DNA from: Echinostoma caproni
Taxonomy: Eukaryota > Platyhelminthes > Trematoda > Plagiorchiida > Echinostomatidae
Assembly (NCBI GenBank): GCA_900618425.1
Contig: UZAN01039472.1
Location: forward strand, 17,892-81,891
Direction: 5' to 3'
Length of the DNA stretch: 64,000 nucleotides
This document shows, piece after piece, positions 12,546 through 26,106 of the stretch. A program made the position numbers and the translations under genes. The notes beneath the pieces were generated by a model, which worked only from the letters and a program-made list of their open reading frames with translations, was not told where the DNA came from and did no database searches. Within the stretch, counting starts at the first letter, position 1, and the number at the start of each line of letters is the position of its first letter.

Positions 12546-14670
12546 CTATCGATGTTCTGATTTTACCCGTTTTCTCATCATATTTTTCTTCGGTGACTCT
12601 TTTGTCAGTCTTGCTCACTGAGAACAACCTGGTTCACTGTTGAACCAACAAGCATAGGAAGAGGTTATTTGTTCCTCAAGCTTGATTGCGGTATTCAGAT
12701 CCGTTCTCAAATCAAAACTGAACCTTCATGGTTGCTTCATTTGATCCTTGATTAGCATTGATTTGCATATGGGCTATAGTTTGACGCGCCTGTTTACTGA
12801 AATGTATATGTTTATAAATGGAAAGGGAGAGTAGGGCTACTTTTTACTTTCTGTTGCAGAAAGCCTAGCATTGCTCTAACACTATCCATCTTTGACTGGT
12901 TGGCAGGTTGGCCCTGATTGTATTGATCAAACTCAAAGACGATAGTAAAAGCATACAGGTTTAATGTTTGAAGTGTTTGATTTGTGCACATTAGAGGAGC
13001 CTGTAATGGTCAGTCTATCACAGGCGTTCATTCGAACCAGACGTACGCACATCATTGGATTATTCAAGTTACACCAAAAGGGTTCAAGCATTGTCCAGGG
13101 TTCGTTGAAAACGAACAAATAGCACGCAGTTCGATGTGCAATAAAGTCGTGATTTGTTCGTTACAGTGACGACGATGTTTCTGCTGCTGCTGTTGATGTT
13201 TTCACTCGGAAATCGGAAATGACCGCGACATTTTGCACGTGTTTGCTCTGCTGAATTGAAGTTTCGCTGTATTGCATGTGGTCGCACAGGTGTTGGGGGT
13301 CAATTTGATTCAACTAATTTTTCACACACACATTTGACCGAACATCCAGCAGGACACAATGCACAGTACAGTCATGTTTGATTGTGAGAGTTCAATCGAG
13401 GTAGGACTCACTTCCCTTCAAAATGTGCATAATTGGTTACCTTCAGCAATAGGAGTGCGTGAACACATAAATGTCGTGTCCATTAGGTGAAGAAACTATT
13501 TGGCAAAGACCAAAACACGCGCTATTTTTGGTACCAGTTGTAGAAACCGCCAGTGTGTGCATGGGTGAATGCGTAGTTACTTACTGATCGAAGAGGATTG
13601 GGGGTCGCATTCTGGCCACAGCGGAAGTGATCTGAGTTCGCTTACACATACACACACCCCTCTAGGCTCACAAAAACAATTCGTAAGAACCCTCGATCTT
13701 CCATGATCCAAAACACACTTGATTAAGGATAGATGTGCATTTAAAAAGACAACGTAACGTAAGTATAAAAGCAGGAGGGGTAAACCAATATAATTGTGTG
13801 ATTAACAGTCATTGTCTTTTGCACGTATTTTTATCCGAGTCAATTTGGATTTTGTTGTTAACTGCTTCATTTTCACCCGTGAGCTGATCGAATGAAAGGT
13901 TCCATATCAAAAGATTTTCACGATCCAAAGGTTACACTTACTTAGATAAACTGTACATCCGGTTTAATATGAATACAGTTTTCCTCAGCTAAAAAATTTA
14001 TCTCAAACAATAATCAATTTCCCAGTTCTGTGCCCCCCCCTCTCCAGATAACCTTTGTTTGAACACAGGTCCTTTCCAGGAAGTTGATTGTTCATAGAAA
14101 TTGGCAGTACGATACTGTGATTATATATCAACTCAATGGATTCAAGAAATAAATCGTACACGTTTACTTTAGAGTGAATATCTACTGAAAAAGGATTAGT
14201 TGGCCATACAAACACCTTTAACAGTGGCCATTCATGCAGGGTAACTAGCAATGAGATCTGTACGGTTTACCATGCACTAATAATTCGGTGCACCTCAGCT
14301 GAAGATGGGTCGAAAGCCCATGCACTCCCTGTTAGCTTTGATGGTGGTGATGTGGAGATACAATGAATAGTTCGATTGCAGTCTGCTCCAAGATACTCAA
14401 TCGGCGTGCTCTGTGACATTCTAAAGTGAAAAACTGATTTTCAAACCGATTTAGACGGTCAAAATTGTCATTTATTGAGATTTATGGTCAGAACTAGCAA
14501 ACAGCATTGCAAAACGGTGTGAAACGAGGAAACCCAAATAGGCCTGTTGTTGTTCACTGTTGAACCACCTAGAATGATTGTAATAAGATACGGTAAAAAG
14601 TTCAACAATCATGTGTTCCAAGTGGAGCTAATATGTTGATTGATTTTCTTTTGTCCCTTTGTTCCCACAG

Positions 14671-14705
14671 TTCCGCACCTAAGGAAGTCGGTTCTTCAAC
14701 AAACG
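14671..14705 (+). CDS. RhoGEF exon 2, 35-nt micro-exon
   Basis: A pyrimidine-rich tract ending in CACAG (to 14670) is followed by 35 nt and a strong GTACGT donor (14706). Only one frame is open; it reads SAPKEVGSSTN and leaves one base (G). That base joins CT of exon 3 to make Ala, so both junctions are in phase. It is too short to show homology; evidence is the paired strong splice sites and the phase agreement on both sides. Confidence 0.6.
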
Positions 14706-16191
14706 GTACGTTTTAAAGCATTCAAATGGTTGTTTTCATTATTTAATAATACCAAATCCGATTTTCACTCTCTTCTGGAGATTCAGTGACAATTGGCACA
14801 GATCTGTGAATTAAATTGACAGATTTCAGTAGCTTCCACAAAGTCAATGGTGTGAAACTTGCACCCAGGACTGCTGAAAGTGCTTGGTGTCTGTAAAAAG
14901 CCGAATGGGGCAATCCAATACTATACTATAAATTTATTTTGCAGTCGGAGACCACTAACCGTGTAGTTCAAGGCAAACGCCTTTCTACCGCAAGTTTACA
15001 GTTTGAGTTCTGTCAGGGACACAGAAACGTACGCACTAGTGGCGAGTTCCAGACAAGACGAAATAGTTGACCATTACTCTTTGTCGATCATCCTGAATAT
15101 TAATATCGCATATAGATAGCTTGATTATAGCTTGGAGGTAAAATTCTACTAGTTCATTGACAATCCGTCTAATGTAAACGTTCAGTACATTGTTAGAACT
15201 ATGGTACGGCCACGTAGGTTAATTATAAAACTATTGAAGGGCAACAAATTGGTTCGGAGCGTACTCTCGATAGAGTTCAGACTGTTTAAAGTGACTGAGA
15301 GTTTCGCTTGTGTTAAGTCATATTTCACAAAATATTCTCATCTGTTATTCCGAAAAGAACATGTGTGCGAACAGCCACGTTTTCCTAACTTTGTGTTCAG
15401 GTGTCTTCAGTTACAGTTTATACAGTTTATATCTTGTTATGTTAGTCAGAGATTAAAGTTACACCAAGTTGGGTAAAGGAATTCGTGGGTATATGTAACA
15501 AAACGAAAGGCATTAATACGGACTGAGGCAAGGAAACAGAGTAGTTCATGGATCATGTCTTGGAACTCTGTTAAGCTTAGCATTACAAGATTAGTTTCAA
15601 ATTCTAAAAACATCATCGCGCCCGCGCGCGCGTGCGAGAGAGAGAAGGGTCGTGATCAAATTCACTTTCTAGTTCAGCGCGAGACCAGGACAGTTGGAGG
15701 ACTTTGNCGCTTTTCTCCTGCCCAAACCGATGGGTTCATTGGTCTAATTGCTAGCACTTCCGCTGTTGTCCATTGGCGGTTTTATTGAAAGCCTTGAACA
15801 AAACGTAGGAATAAGTCATATGACCTTGAAATCGTTATCGCCAATCTGTTGCCCTGTTTCTCTGCGGGGGCTACGACTGCATTTTCTACTGATTTCATGC
15901 GACCAGTGCTCAGCGGAGCCGGTTTATGCTCCTTGATTCGCTGTGATAACCGCCTCGTCGTTTTATCTACATAACTCGGGTGACAGTCAACAATTTGGTG
16001 AATACACTTTTGCAATCTAAGGAACAAGTTTTGGAGATAAAATCACCACCATTTGCATATGTATGTATTTGCTTCTTTGGTTGCAATACAAAGCGTTACA
16101 CAACCTGTCTCTAATTGGTTTGGAAACGGCAATATTCATCGTCAGAAATTTTAGACGCCCCATGCCCTGTCACCCCATTCCGATTTCTCAG
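14706..16191 (+). other. Intron 2
   Basis: Contains a CG/GA simple stretch at 15618-15646 and the minus-strand Penelope remnant near its end. Confidence 0.6.
15782..16025 (-). mobile_element. Penelope-like element, GIY-YIG endonuclease fragment (minus strand)
   Basis: An 81-codon minus frame contains CHPSYVDKTTRRLSQRIKEH followed by KPAPLSTGRMKS. This matches the start of the Penelope GIY-YIG endonuclease (C.PSY.GKTTR.L..RI.EH). Gly of the catalytic YxG is Asp, and the reverse transcriptase is absent. The fragment sits about 170 bases before exon 3 of the GEF gene. Confidence 0.7.
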
Positions 16192-16309
16192 CTTCACCCG
16201 GACGGAAAAATGTAATGAAACTGATTAACTTATTTGAGGGTGGACCCGCACCGTTGGTCGATTTAGATGAGTCGTTGACGGACGATATGAATCGCAATCA
16301 AGCAACAAG
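16192..16309 (+). CDS. RhoGEF exon 3, N-terminal region
   Basis: A polypyrimidine tract ending TTTCTCAG precedes 118 nt that stay open in one frame and end at GTGAGTAAG, a near-ideal donor. The peptide begins SPGRKNVMKLINLFEGG and continues with an acidic stretch (LVDLDESLTDD). The basic block followed by a short hydrophobic helix and acidic run looks like a real protein segment, but I recognise no domain. It enters with one base from exon 2 and leaves two bases (AG). An internal ATG (the M of NVMKL) could serve as start if exons 1 and 2 are not used. The last 230 bases before it contain a Penelope-like remnant on the other strand. Confidence 0.7.
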
Positions 16310-19300
16310 GTGAGTAAGATATCTGTCCTATATCCCCAGAACTTCGCATGCTATTGTTGTTCGTTGCGAAGCAGTAAATTGCACGATGGATGGTGAGAAC
16401 GAAACAATGAATATTATAATCTATGCATCACTCAGTACCGTGTATGTTTCTAACTTCTGGAACATTACCTTTGAAATTAATCTTTTATGAGTATTATTTA
16501 AATTCTCTCAAACCAACTGGTGGAGATTCGGGTCTTCTTCTGAACGATGGTACAGCATTTAGAGGGAAAAGCCATGTTTCCAAAACACTAATTTTTAGCT
16601 AACCATCTTAATTATTGAAATAATAAATTATGGTATGGACCAGTTCCGGTAACTGTTGATTTTTTCACCATCGAAACCAGCTTAATCATTTGATTGCTGC
16701 TGACGATAGTTACAGGTGAATAAAATCGGACAAATTTTGAAAAATGACCGTTAGAATAACTATATACTCATTTGGTAAAACATTCTGTACAATTAAAGCA
16801 GAAATATGACAAAAGTCTGCATTAATCTCAGAAGTACACATTACAATCAGGTTGAACGAGTTGTCGTGCATTGTAACGAAAATCACTAATCTGCACGAGA
16901 TTAATACCGTATTCAGATGCCAATTTCCTGACTGACTTGTGTTTACTTGCCAAATATCAGTAGTCTGAATACAGACCCGATAGAGTTCCGTGGTCTCGTA
17001 TTCGTATGCGTGAAAGAGGAGTTCAGCGTCGCATAAAACCATTCGGGTGCTCATAACATTTGGTATAAGTATCAAAACATATCTTAAAGGTTTACCGAAC
17101 CTGACGCTCGCAATAGGACCGAGAAAAATGAAAAGCTTGTCTAAGTTGTAGCCATAGTTAAAGGAAACGATAATTAGAAAGAATGAACTTGACGTGGTTG
17201 GGCGGAATTTCAGTCAAAGGTCCATGATAAGTTTTATTTCAAGCACCCAAGAATTAGCTATTTTTATTCACATTGATTTGAGTTCCGATGAAAATTCAAG
17301 GCAGCAAACAGTTATATTTTTATCCTACCGAGGAATCTACGGAACATGTACAACTTGGTCAAAACATTTTCAATTAATTCACAGTTACTTGTGAGTAGTG
17401 TTGTGCGATAAGTATTAATGATTTATCAGAACTGACCATCATTAAGGCTTCACCTTCACGCTCATTCTTCAGCTCTTCCAGTTAACCATACACCGAACAT
17501 TTTTAGGAAACATATTTCGGGGGTCTAACCGCACTGCGTTCTTATCAGGGCACAGAGAGGAGGCGAGAAAAGTAATTTCATCAATCTAGTCCAAATAGTC
17601 CATGCTGGAATGATTCAGGTTTGGTATGGATTTATACTTTTCTTCCAGACTCTTGGTTACCCATTTGGTCGACCAATGGGCCGGAACTAAACGGGTGGAT
17701 GGAAAGGCTGGGAGCAAGAAACAAAAAGCATTTAAAATAACCGGATTTCCATAGAATAAGAGTGAATGAACGCGCAACACTGTTTATGACACTGAACAAA
17801 GTAGAATCGAGTATCTCTAACCATTGATTAGGGTAGTTACATCAGCTGCAGAACATAAAACCCGCGAAAGCAGTCGGATCAACCAAAATGGTCCTGTCCA
17901 TTTAAATATATATAATAGAGGAATCAGTATCTCCGTCACAACTATTAACTAGATTCAGCTTCGGACTTCAGCGTATTCGATCACGTCTAACAGTTAATTC
18001 ACAAACCATTTCGAGGAAATTATGCTGTCTAAATGATTTTGTCTTACCTTTGTCTCTTTATTTCATTTTATTGTGAGCTGTAGACTTGTATCAGAACACT
18101 GGTTCACAGTTCAAAAGTGCTATGTGAGGTAGTTAGGATTTTTTATTTGGTAGTCTACAGTTGTATTCGCATTGGATTTTCGGTGCTCATTTACACCGAA
18201 CATAATTCTGATGCATCCCACTGATCATAGGTATGAGTACATTTGACGAGCCAGGAAGGTTCATTCTTATCATATCGGTCTCCCGCGCAAGTATGACCAC
18301 GTAAGATCTTCATCAACCAACAAATGATGCTGCGTGCTGTTGATTGTATTCGCAAATCAATCTGGAAAAAACGGTAGCATGTGTCTGTCATTTAAGACTC
18401 CTACGCTTCGGCTCCACCTGAATAAACTGTGGGCGGGATAATCATGAGTCACAATATGCACAAATTATCATGACTCACAGCGAATGTCATGATACAAAAT
18501 GAGAACAAAATCCGACTATAACAGGTATTCGATAGAAAAAATGGCTCATTGAGTGCATAATGAGACCTGTATTTTACATTCACATTGGGCCTATTTGGAA
18601 CAGCTCTTTTTGACAATAAAACCAGCTGTCTAGCAGTCGGATGTGCATTGCCTAAAAACCAATGCGCGATAATCTATAGGAATGTGTTTAGGGATATGAG
18701 TTCCCAAAGGGTAACACCCAGTTAAGCGAGTAGTGTGAATGGTTGTAGCAACTACCGAGTAATCTCTTCAGAGGGTGTACTTTTCTCCCTCAATGGAATC
18801 ATAACTGTTTATTNNNNNNNNNNNNNNNNNNNNNNNNNNNNNNNNNNNNNNNNNNNNNNNNNNNNNNNNNNNNNNNNNNNNNNNNNNNNNNNNNNNNNNN
18901 NNNNNNNNNNNNNNNNNNNNNNNNNNNNNNNNNNNNNNNNNNNNNNNNNNNNNNNNNNNNNNNNNNNNNNNNNNNNNNNNNNNNNNNNNNNNNNNNNNNN
19001 NNNNNNNNNNNNNNNNNNNNNNNNNNNNNNNNNNNNNNNNNNNNNNNNNNNNNNNNNNNNNNNNNNNNNNNNNNNNNNNNNNNNNNNNNNNNNNNNNNNN
19101 NNNNNNNNNNNNNNNNNNNNNNNNNNNNNNNNNNNNNNNNNNNNNNNNNNNNNNNNNNNNNNNNNNNNNNNNNNNNNNNNNNNNNNNNNNNNNNNNNNNN
19201 NNNNNNNNNNNNNNNNNNNNNNNNNNNNNNNNNNNNNNNNNNNNNNNNNNNNNNNNNNNNNNNNNNNNNNNNNNNNNNNNNNNNNNNNNNNNNNNNNNNN

Positions 19301-22300
19301 NNNNNNNNNNNNNNNNNNNNNNNNNNNNNNNNNNNNNNNNNNNNNNNNNNNNNNNNNNNNNNNNNNNNNNNNNNNNNNNNNNNNNNNNNNNNNNNNNNNN
19401 NNNNNNNNNNNNNNNNNNNNNNNNNNNNNNNNNNNNNNNNNNNNNNNNNNNNNNNNNNNNNNNNNNNNNNNNNNNNNNNNNNNNNNNNNNNNNNNNNNNN
19501 NNNNNNNNNNNNNNNNNNNNNNNNNNNNNNNNNNNNNNNNNNNNNNNNNNNNNNNNNNNNNNNNNNNNNNNNNNNNNNNNNNNNNNNNNNNNNNNNNNNN
19601 NNNNNNNNNNNNNNNNNNNNNNNNNNNNNNNNNNNNNNNNNNNNNNNNNNNNNNNNATCTCATCCGTTCACAAGCCCCGAGAGCTAATAAATCGGCTACT
19701 GATTAAGAAACTACCCCAATTCAATTAAGCTGAATCTAAGATTGGCTCAGATCAATCAGGATTGAGTTTGTTCGAAATAATTGTAGAGTATACCCGGGGA
19801 ACTCATATAGAGAAGGTGTGAATCGAGAATTGTCCACTCAGAATGCAGATCCGCTAAGTAAAGGTTTTGATGTAGCAATCTGCGAGCATTATCCTTGAAC
19901 TATGGGATAGAAAGCTAAATCAAATTCAAACGGAGTCGTGTAGGACCAAAGGTAACAACAATTGGTGATAATACATACTTTGCATTGGGGAGATGTTCAT
20001 AAACAACCAGCAGATCAGGAGAATGGATTACATACAGTTTCGGCATGAGCAGCCTTTTGAAGAAAACTGATTTTCTGCCCAAAATACCTACCTCAGTCAC
20101 CTACAGATGCCTCACGGGGTCTAGCGGGAATATGAACACTACGAAAGCAGCTCAGTTGAGTGGGCTGAGGGAGACAATGGAAATGGTAACTCATATGTGT
20201 TTTGTAAACTAAAAGCCGTGATGTTTTTACTGAGAACTGAGACCTAACTGCTACTTCGTTCGCGGGTCATCTCAATAAAGTTAGTTTATATTTGATTTTT
20301 GAATAATTATTTCGTATTGAATTCATTCAGGAATTCATGTAAACCCGGCAGCTGTGCGTAATGTTATATGGGTAGATGCTTTTTAACTACACTAGTGCAA
20401 GGTTTGAGATACTGTGTGTTTACTGTAGGAACATAAGAGTAATATAACAGAAAGTTGACAAATGTTTGTTTTACGTAACACAAAATTGGTTTCCAGAGAC
20501 CGAACTGCTTACGTTTCCGGTCTGTTATGGAGAGATGCATCACTGTAACCCATGAGTTAGTTCAGATCTTCACCTGTCTTTTAAACAAACAATGCTTTCC
20601 ATGAACAGATCTCTATCATTTCAAATTTAGTTTGGGAAATTATCACTCTGAATTGGAAAGCTACTAGGTCAATTTCGATCGCATCCTTTCAGCGCACCTC
20701 GTTTGTCAATTCATCGCACGTTTCCCCTAACCTCGGAATGAATACTTGTTTTCCAACACTCTTTCTATGCTAAAATGAGGCGTACTTCTGACTCGCGTCC
20801 TGTTGCTCCAACACTCTAGATTTGCAATAGTAAAATCGTACTATCTGTTTAAGACAACTAAGCTGACTGCAAACCGATAAGCATAAATTTTCGACGCGCT
20901 GTTGACTTGAAGCAATAGCCAAGATAAAACCAGATGCTTTTGTTCGATAATTAACAATTGCTTGCCACTACAATCATGGATAACAGTAACATGAGGACTT
21001 GTGCGTAAAAGAAATGAATTGACGTTCACGTTGTCAAACTGCATATTTTGGGGTGCAGCTTTCGTGATGTGTCTCATTATCAAATTATCTCCCTCGGCTA
21101 TCGCATAGAGAACGGAGTTTGATGAAAGAACATCTGCAGGCGTGTTTAGAATATTGATTCATCTGATTCAGCTAGTCCTGGGTGCACACATGACAATGGG
21201 TATATGCACGCGTTATCAGATGGCTGATCTACCTGTGTAAAAGGCATTCACCTGCCTGTGTGCACATTGTTCGTCGAAATCACCTCCNCCCCCCCCCCCG
21301 TGTATTTCCAGTCGATTAATAACTGATGAACCCGGGACCCCATGTTGTAAATCTCCATTGTTTGAATGTTGTCCAGCTTAGTTGCAATCTTACAAAATAC
21401 AGCCCACCGTCAGAACGCAATCCATCAGTGTCACTAGTTCGCTAGAAGATTGATTCTGGGTAACCCAATCCAAGATTGTGTTGCAAATAGTGTCGTCCGC
21501 AAAGACCCACATTCACCTTCTTTGAGGTACTGAAGCACCTCGTAAACACAGTTTACCGTAGACGCTCTCAATGCATAGGTAGGAGACACTGTGGCCCAAA
21601 ATTTATCCATGAAAATGAGATTTTTAAGCAACCTGGGGATAGGGGAAATACAAACAACCATGAACCAAATGACTTAGTGAGACATGCACGTGACTCAAAA
21701 TGAATCCAAACTGGTGGCATTGTGCCCAAAATTTGCACTGTTACAAAACCACTGGATCTTCTTTGAAGCTCAAACAGGTGTGTAGCTGGAAAATCAGCAC
21801 TCCATGTTTATCTGTCTAGTTGAGTTCAAAGGTATGGGGTGCACAGGATTTTCTATCATTCTGTAGTCTATTCTCACCGATTGCGGTGCTTTGTCCTTTT
21901 AATCAGATGGCGTATAAACAAATCGGGACAATCGAAACTGAAGCTTAGGATGCACACGTGAAACACAGATTCTCAACTGATATAGTGCACGAAATTCTGC
22001 AAATGATGAGAATATTCAGGTGGATTCTTTACACGCCAAACTCCAGTGTTCCGGAATGAATCAGGTTTCCGATCGTCTGAATTTCGAAATTTTCTTGTTC
22101 CTTCATAGGTAACTATCTTTATTTCGCAAACGTCTGGAATGCATTTCCGTGTACGTAAACCAACCTACATAATTGACTTCGGACCTTTTTCGTTTGAATA
22201 CAGGCTGTTGACTGACCGTTACCTTGAGCGTTGGAAGAAGCACTAACACTCGTATGGAATGAAGTGTATTTGTAAACCTATTTCCGTGTTGGAACACACT

Positions 22301-25300
22301 GGTTTCCAGTCGACTTTCGGGATACGCAGGGAGAAGAAACTATTTTAAGAATTCGATGCAATATTTCGTTGCCTTAATTCCTTTGAGAATTATCGACTCA
22401 AACTTTCCATCCGCAAAAGAAGGCTCATTGATCCACGACACAGCCCCAGTCGTAGGCTGGACGACTGCTGCTCTTGCACAGGTTAATCCCGGCAGTACAT
22501 GAACTACTTTAGTACTGACGTAACTTCTAACCCATGCAGCTCAACCACCAGTCAGGAAAATCTTCTATTGATGGTAATGGTTTCATCTTCCTGGATTGTG
22601 GGATTGGTGCAGATTGCAACAGTTTCTGTGCGCGGAGCACGCTCACATCTCCAAATGTAATGGTCTACATAATTTAGATTTACCTGATAAGAAGCAGCGC
22701 ATCAAAGCTGCCTCGCGCCTTGATCAGAGATCCTTAGTTGAATTCCGCGTTTATTCTTATTCAAGTTATGCCGATGTGGGTGGGTCAAAAATTTAGAAAC
22801 AACGCGTGTTGAGCTTCGAAAGCCCTACTCCACGTGAGGTACTTATGTTTCGTCAAATGTGGAGCACCTAAATTCAATTTTTAACTACCGTGTGCAAAAA
22901 ATTCAATATGGTTCAGTGTTGCCTTACTGCTTATCGCTCAACAAACTTGAGGCGTGACTGACTCGCACGGCTCACGCAATGAGCTAGGGACAGCGCTTCG
23001 ACATCGAAAACACTCGGATTACGGTTAAAAGTATTTTGCATTCCCATGGACACCTTTTTCAGGATCAATCCGCCTAGAAAAGATTAGCGTGGGTGCTTTG
23101 GTTAAAGAGAAACTGAGGGAACACAAGGTTGTCGAGTCATACTAAGTTCAACTTGGGATATTGATGATACGGTAATTTGTTGCCCGAGACGAGAATTAAG
23201 TAGTGGGGGGCTGAAACATGCTGCTATCACCGGTGTCTCAATAAAGAGTCATGATCGCAAATTTCCGATTGAAAGAACACATTTTTCTAGTCTTTTGGTT
23301 AAGCCAATGTACTCAGCACTCTAGTACGATGATAAATTGGTTACGTTGGTCACGGATGGCTGCACTGTTGTATTCGAACCTTAGCTGAATCACAGAAATA
23401 GTGAAACCTGAACACATTTTCCCAACATATCAGTACTTCTCTTTGTACTTTCATGTGCGCTTCCATCGATCACCAATTCGTCTAAAACCGAGTTCTGGGG
23501 GGGGGGGAGCAGTTAATGCAAAATGCATAATAGAATCTCACTTCTTTTGTGGAATAACTGAAAGATCAACTTGGAGTGGTCTTTCTCCTATGACTATGAT
23601 CATTGCATCAGTTGATCACCTCTTAGATTGACACTGTTGTTGTCGTCTCAAAGCGCCGTTTCAAGGAATGCATAGACCACCAAATCCGGGTGTACTCAGT
23701 ACACAAAGTACCTTCGAACAACGGGATCTTGTAGTTGAAGATTGTGCATGGACTGGTGAAATCAACTACTATGTGTGACACTTCCGAAGTTACGAGAGAT
23801 TCGAAACTGTCTAGAGCTGCGTACGATGCACACTCTAAACTGAACTGATCGTTCCAAACGGAAAGCTGTTGTTCTTTTTTAGTAACTGAAATATTGGAGA
23901 TCATGAATCGTATTGAATGCGATTCCTGTGAGATGTCCGCCAACAACGCGTACACAACAACCGATCATGGAGGCCGAGTTTCGTTCCAACGAGGCACCAG
24001 TCAGTACCTGAGCAGCGAAATCACCCATATGCGAGAATCATCGAGCGTAAATACATGCATCTTGCAGTCCGTTTATCAAACTAACCCAAGGAACTTTGCC
24101 ATGACTAGCCTAGTCTAATAAGCGAGATTTCAATCATTTTTTTATTGCTGAACGATCAAGAAGCGGTTTGTAAAACATCAAATTACTGAAAAACTTACCC
24201 ATACGTGAAATCCGGGGTCCGGACTGACCCGTATGCTGTGCTAGCAGGGTAAATTGCGGTAGAAGAAAACCGGAATATATAGGAACATAAGCATCTCAAA
24301 TGAGGACGCAGCGTTTCAAGCAGAAATAAGCTGCAATAAATAACTGTGCCCAAAAATGTGATCTTTTGAACTGGCATAAATTTTTGAAGCCTCTTCTCTG
24401 GTGTTGTGATTTGGTCCTACGCAAGTGTAGTAGCACCTGGATGCTGCCAGGTGAATGGGCCTTTGGGTTAAGATCAATATCCACCGCTTTTCACTGCTAC
24501 CGTATGAATTATTGCTCAATCGAACATGATACAACTTGAATCAGATAACCTTACGATTACACGACACTTCAAGATCGGTGGTGACATATTTTGTCAGTTA
24601 TTGCCAACGTGAACCAATTTTATTCTCACGGTGATCTTTTCTATCATGGCACACCTATAGGTATTTGATTGCTTGCATCCTACGTGTTTGACAGCGTCGG
24701 TAGCATCAAATACGATTACGCCGAATTGTTTTAATGGTATGCCGGAACATCTTCCCTCCCCAGGCCCCCGGAACCACACAAAACACAGATACAACCATGA
24801 GAAATAAGTATGTATATACCACCTATCATGAAACGGGCATCGCATCATTCGTGCATTCTTTATTCAAATTGGGCGGGGGGGAATTCGGGGTGGTACGTGG
24901 GTGGTACTCTAACTTCACTAACACATTCACATACTAGGATGACCTAATCCAACCGACGCAACCACCTGGGTGCCAACTGAGTATGTAATCCTCGATTGAC
25001 GGATCAATATAAACAGCGATGTCTAGTCACACAGACGGAGAAACACTACAACCAAACTACACACAGAGAACCACTCACGTCCCATACATTATACTGTTAT
25101 CTAATCACTTTTTCAACGGTGTGTCCTGTTTATGTGTGTGTATGCGCGCATGTGTTGAATGTCTTGCTCAAACGCCGACTCACTCGCGCGCATCACAATT
25201 TGTTATTGAGTTTGCGCATTTCACGACAACCGCTTGCACATAAAGCGCGCTTCTACTATACCATCTGGTTGTGCATGTGTTGTCCGGCCAACCGTAACAG

Positions 25301-25453
25301 CATTGCGTACTAGTGAACCAATCGTAAGGGGAAGTGTAAAAAACAGTTTGCACCTCATACATTCATATCGAGCGAGTTCGATACACACGGTAACACACAA
25401 ACACACCCGATACACGTGATGCATCATGCCAATTCTTATCGTTTGCCCAAAAG
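16310..25453 (+). other. Intron 3 (about 9.1 kb)
   Basis: Contains the assembly gap, homopolymer C and G runs (21285-21299, 23498), and a section at 23620-24120 that is open on both strands without a known product. Additional small coding exons cannot be excluded, mostly because of the gap. Confidence 0.5.
18814..19656. other. Assembly gap (843 N)
   Basis: A run of undetermined bases within intron 3. Open frames across it are artefacts. Confidence 1.
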
Positions 25454-25784
25454 CGATTCTAACTCACTCTATTCCCGACGAATGAGACGTGTGTCCAACG
25501 GAGAGTATCGGACACGGTCCAATGGGAGTGCTCAGTCAAGGAGTTCAGTTTTAACTTGTTGTGTATGCAGTAAATCTCAAAAGAACTCATCGCGCTTACA
25601 CCGTTCTGATCGTGCTCATAAAAATTCCAGGCATCAAAAGGTTCCGGTGAACAAAAATGCAATCAGTGGTCCGACAGACGGAAAGAAGTTGGTTCCTGAA
25701 CGTGATCTGACCGCTCCCGGAAACTCCCCGTCAACAAACGATTGGCAATCGAAGGATTTGGGTGATGTGGTGCTGCGAATACGG
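25454..25784 (+). CDS. RhoGEF exon 4, basic Ser/Arg-rich N-terminal segment
   Basis: The frame runs open from 25317 to a strong GTGAGT donor at 25785, leaving phase 0 as exon 5 requires. The acceptor is uncertain. CCCAAAAG ending at 25453 sits behind a T-rich tract and is in the phase demanded by exon 3, so I chose it. If this were instead a first exon, the ATG at 25419 would be the start. The peptide is polar and rich in Arg, Ser and Asn, with a CCVCSK cysteine cluster near residue 105, and ends DLGDVVLRIR. No domain is recognised; it is probably a disordered regulatory region. The following intron is 10.5 kb, the longest in the gene. Confidence 0.65.
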
Positions 25785-26106
25785 GTGAGTTAGACGCAAA
25801 ATTATGTATCAAGTGAAAACAGCCATTCGTTCACATTTCAATAATAGGTTTAAAATAACACAGAACAATAAAATTGCTTAAATCCAAGGATCTTACCGAA
25901 AAGTTTTGAATGAGATATCCATCGGCACGGAAAGTATTTTATTGGTAACAGACGTTTTCTTCAATTGTTCTTGCGAATTCACAAACGAAAGCATCTATAT
26001 TTTGGGCTGTAAAGGCACTGATTTCTATCATTTACCATGATCATTTAAGGAAAAATATTCTTTTCCCAAAGTACTGAACATCGGTTCTTATAGCTCTGGC
26101 AAACTG

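Larger units (their letters stand above)
7243..14670 (+). other. Intron 1 (about 7.4 kb)
   Basis: Holds the SINE cluster at 8.87-9.36 kb and a short repeat at 12.5 kb; otherwise unrecognised AT-rich sequence. Two weak exon-like segments (12860 and 13360) were rejected on phase. Confidence 0.5.

Noticed and set aside
12860..12907. Exon-like segment after a strong TTCTGTTGCAG acceptor
   Set aside because: The only open frame ends at a weak donor (GTTGGC) and its phase does not fit between exons 1 and 2.
13359..13400. Short ATG-led segment ending in GTAGGA
   Set aside because: The ATG frame leaves phase 0 whereas exon 2 needs two bases; exon 1 at 7181 fits better.
14290..14335. Hammerhead-like CTGAAGATGGGTCGAAAGC
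   Set aside because: The GAAA lies inside the hairpin loop, not after stem II, and no stem I or cleavage triplet follows.
18735..19706. 323-codon open frame, plus its minus counterpart
   Set aside because: Almost entirely undetermined bases; an artefact of the assembly gap.
23892..24118. Additional GEF exon behind a TTTTTTTAG acceptor
   Set aside because: In the phase required by exon 3 it hits a stop at once.
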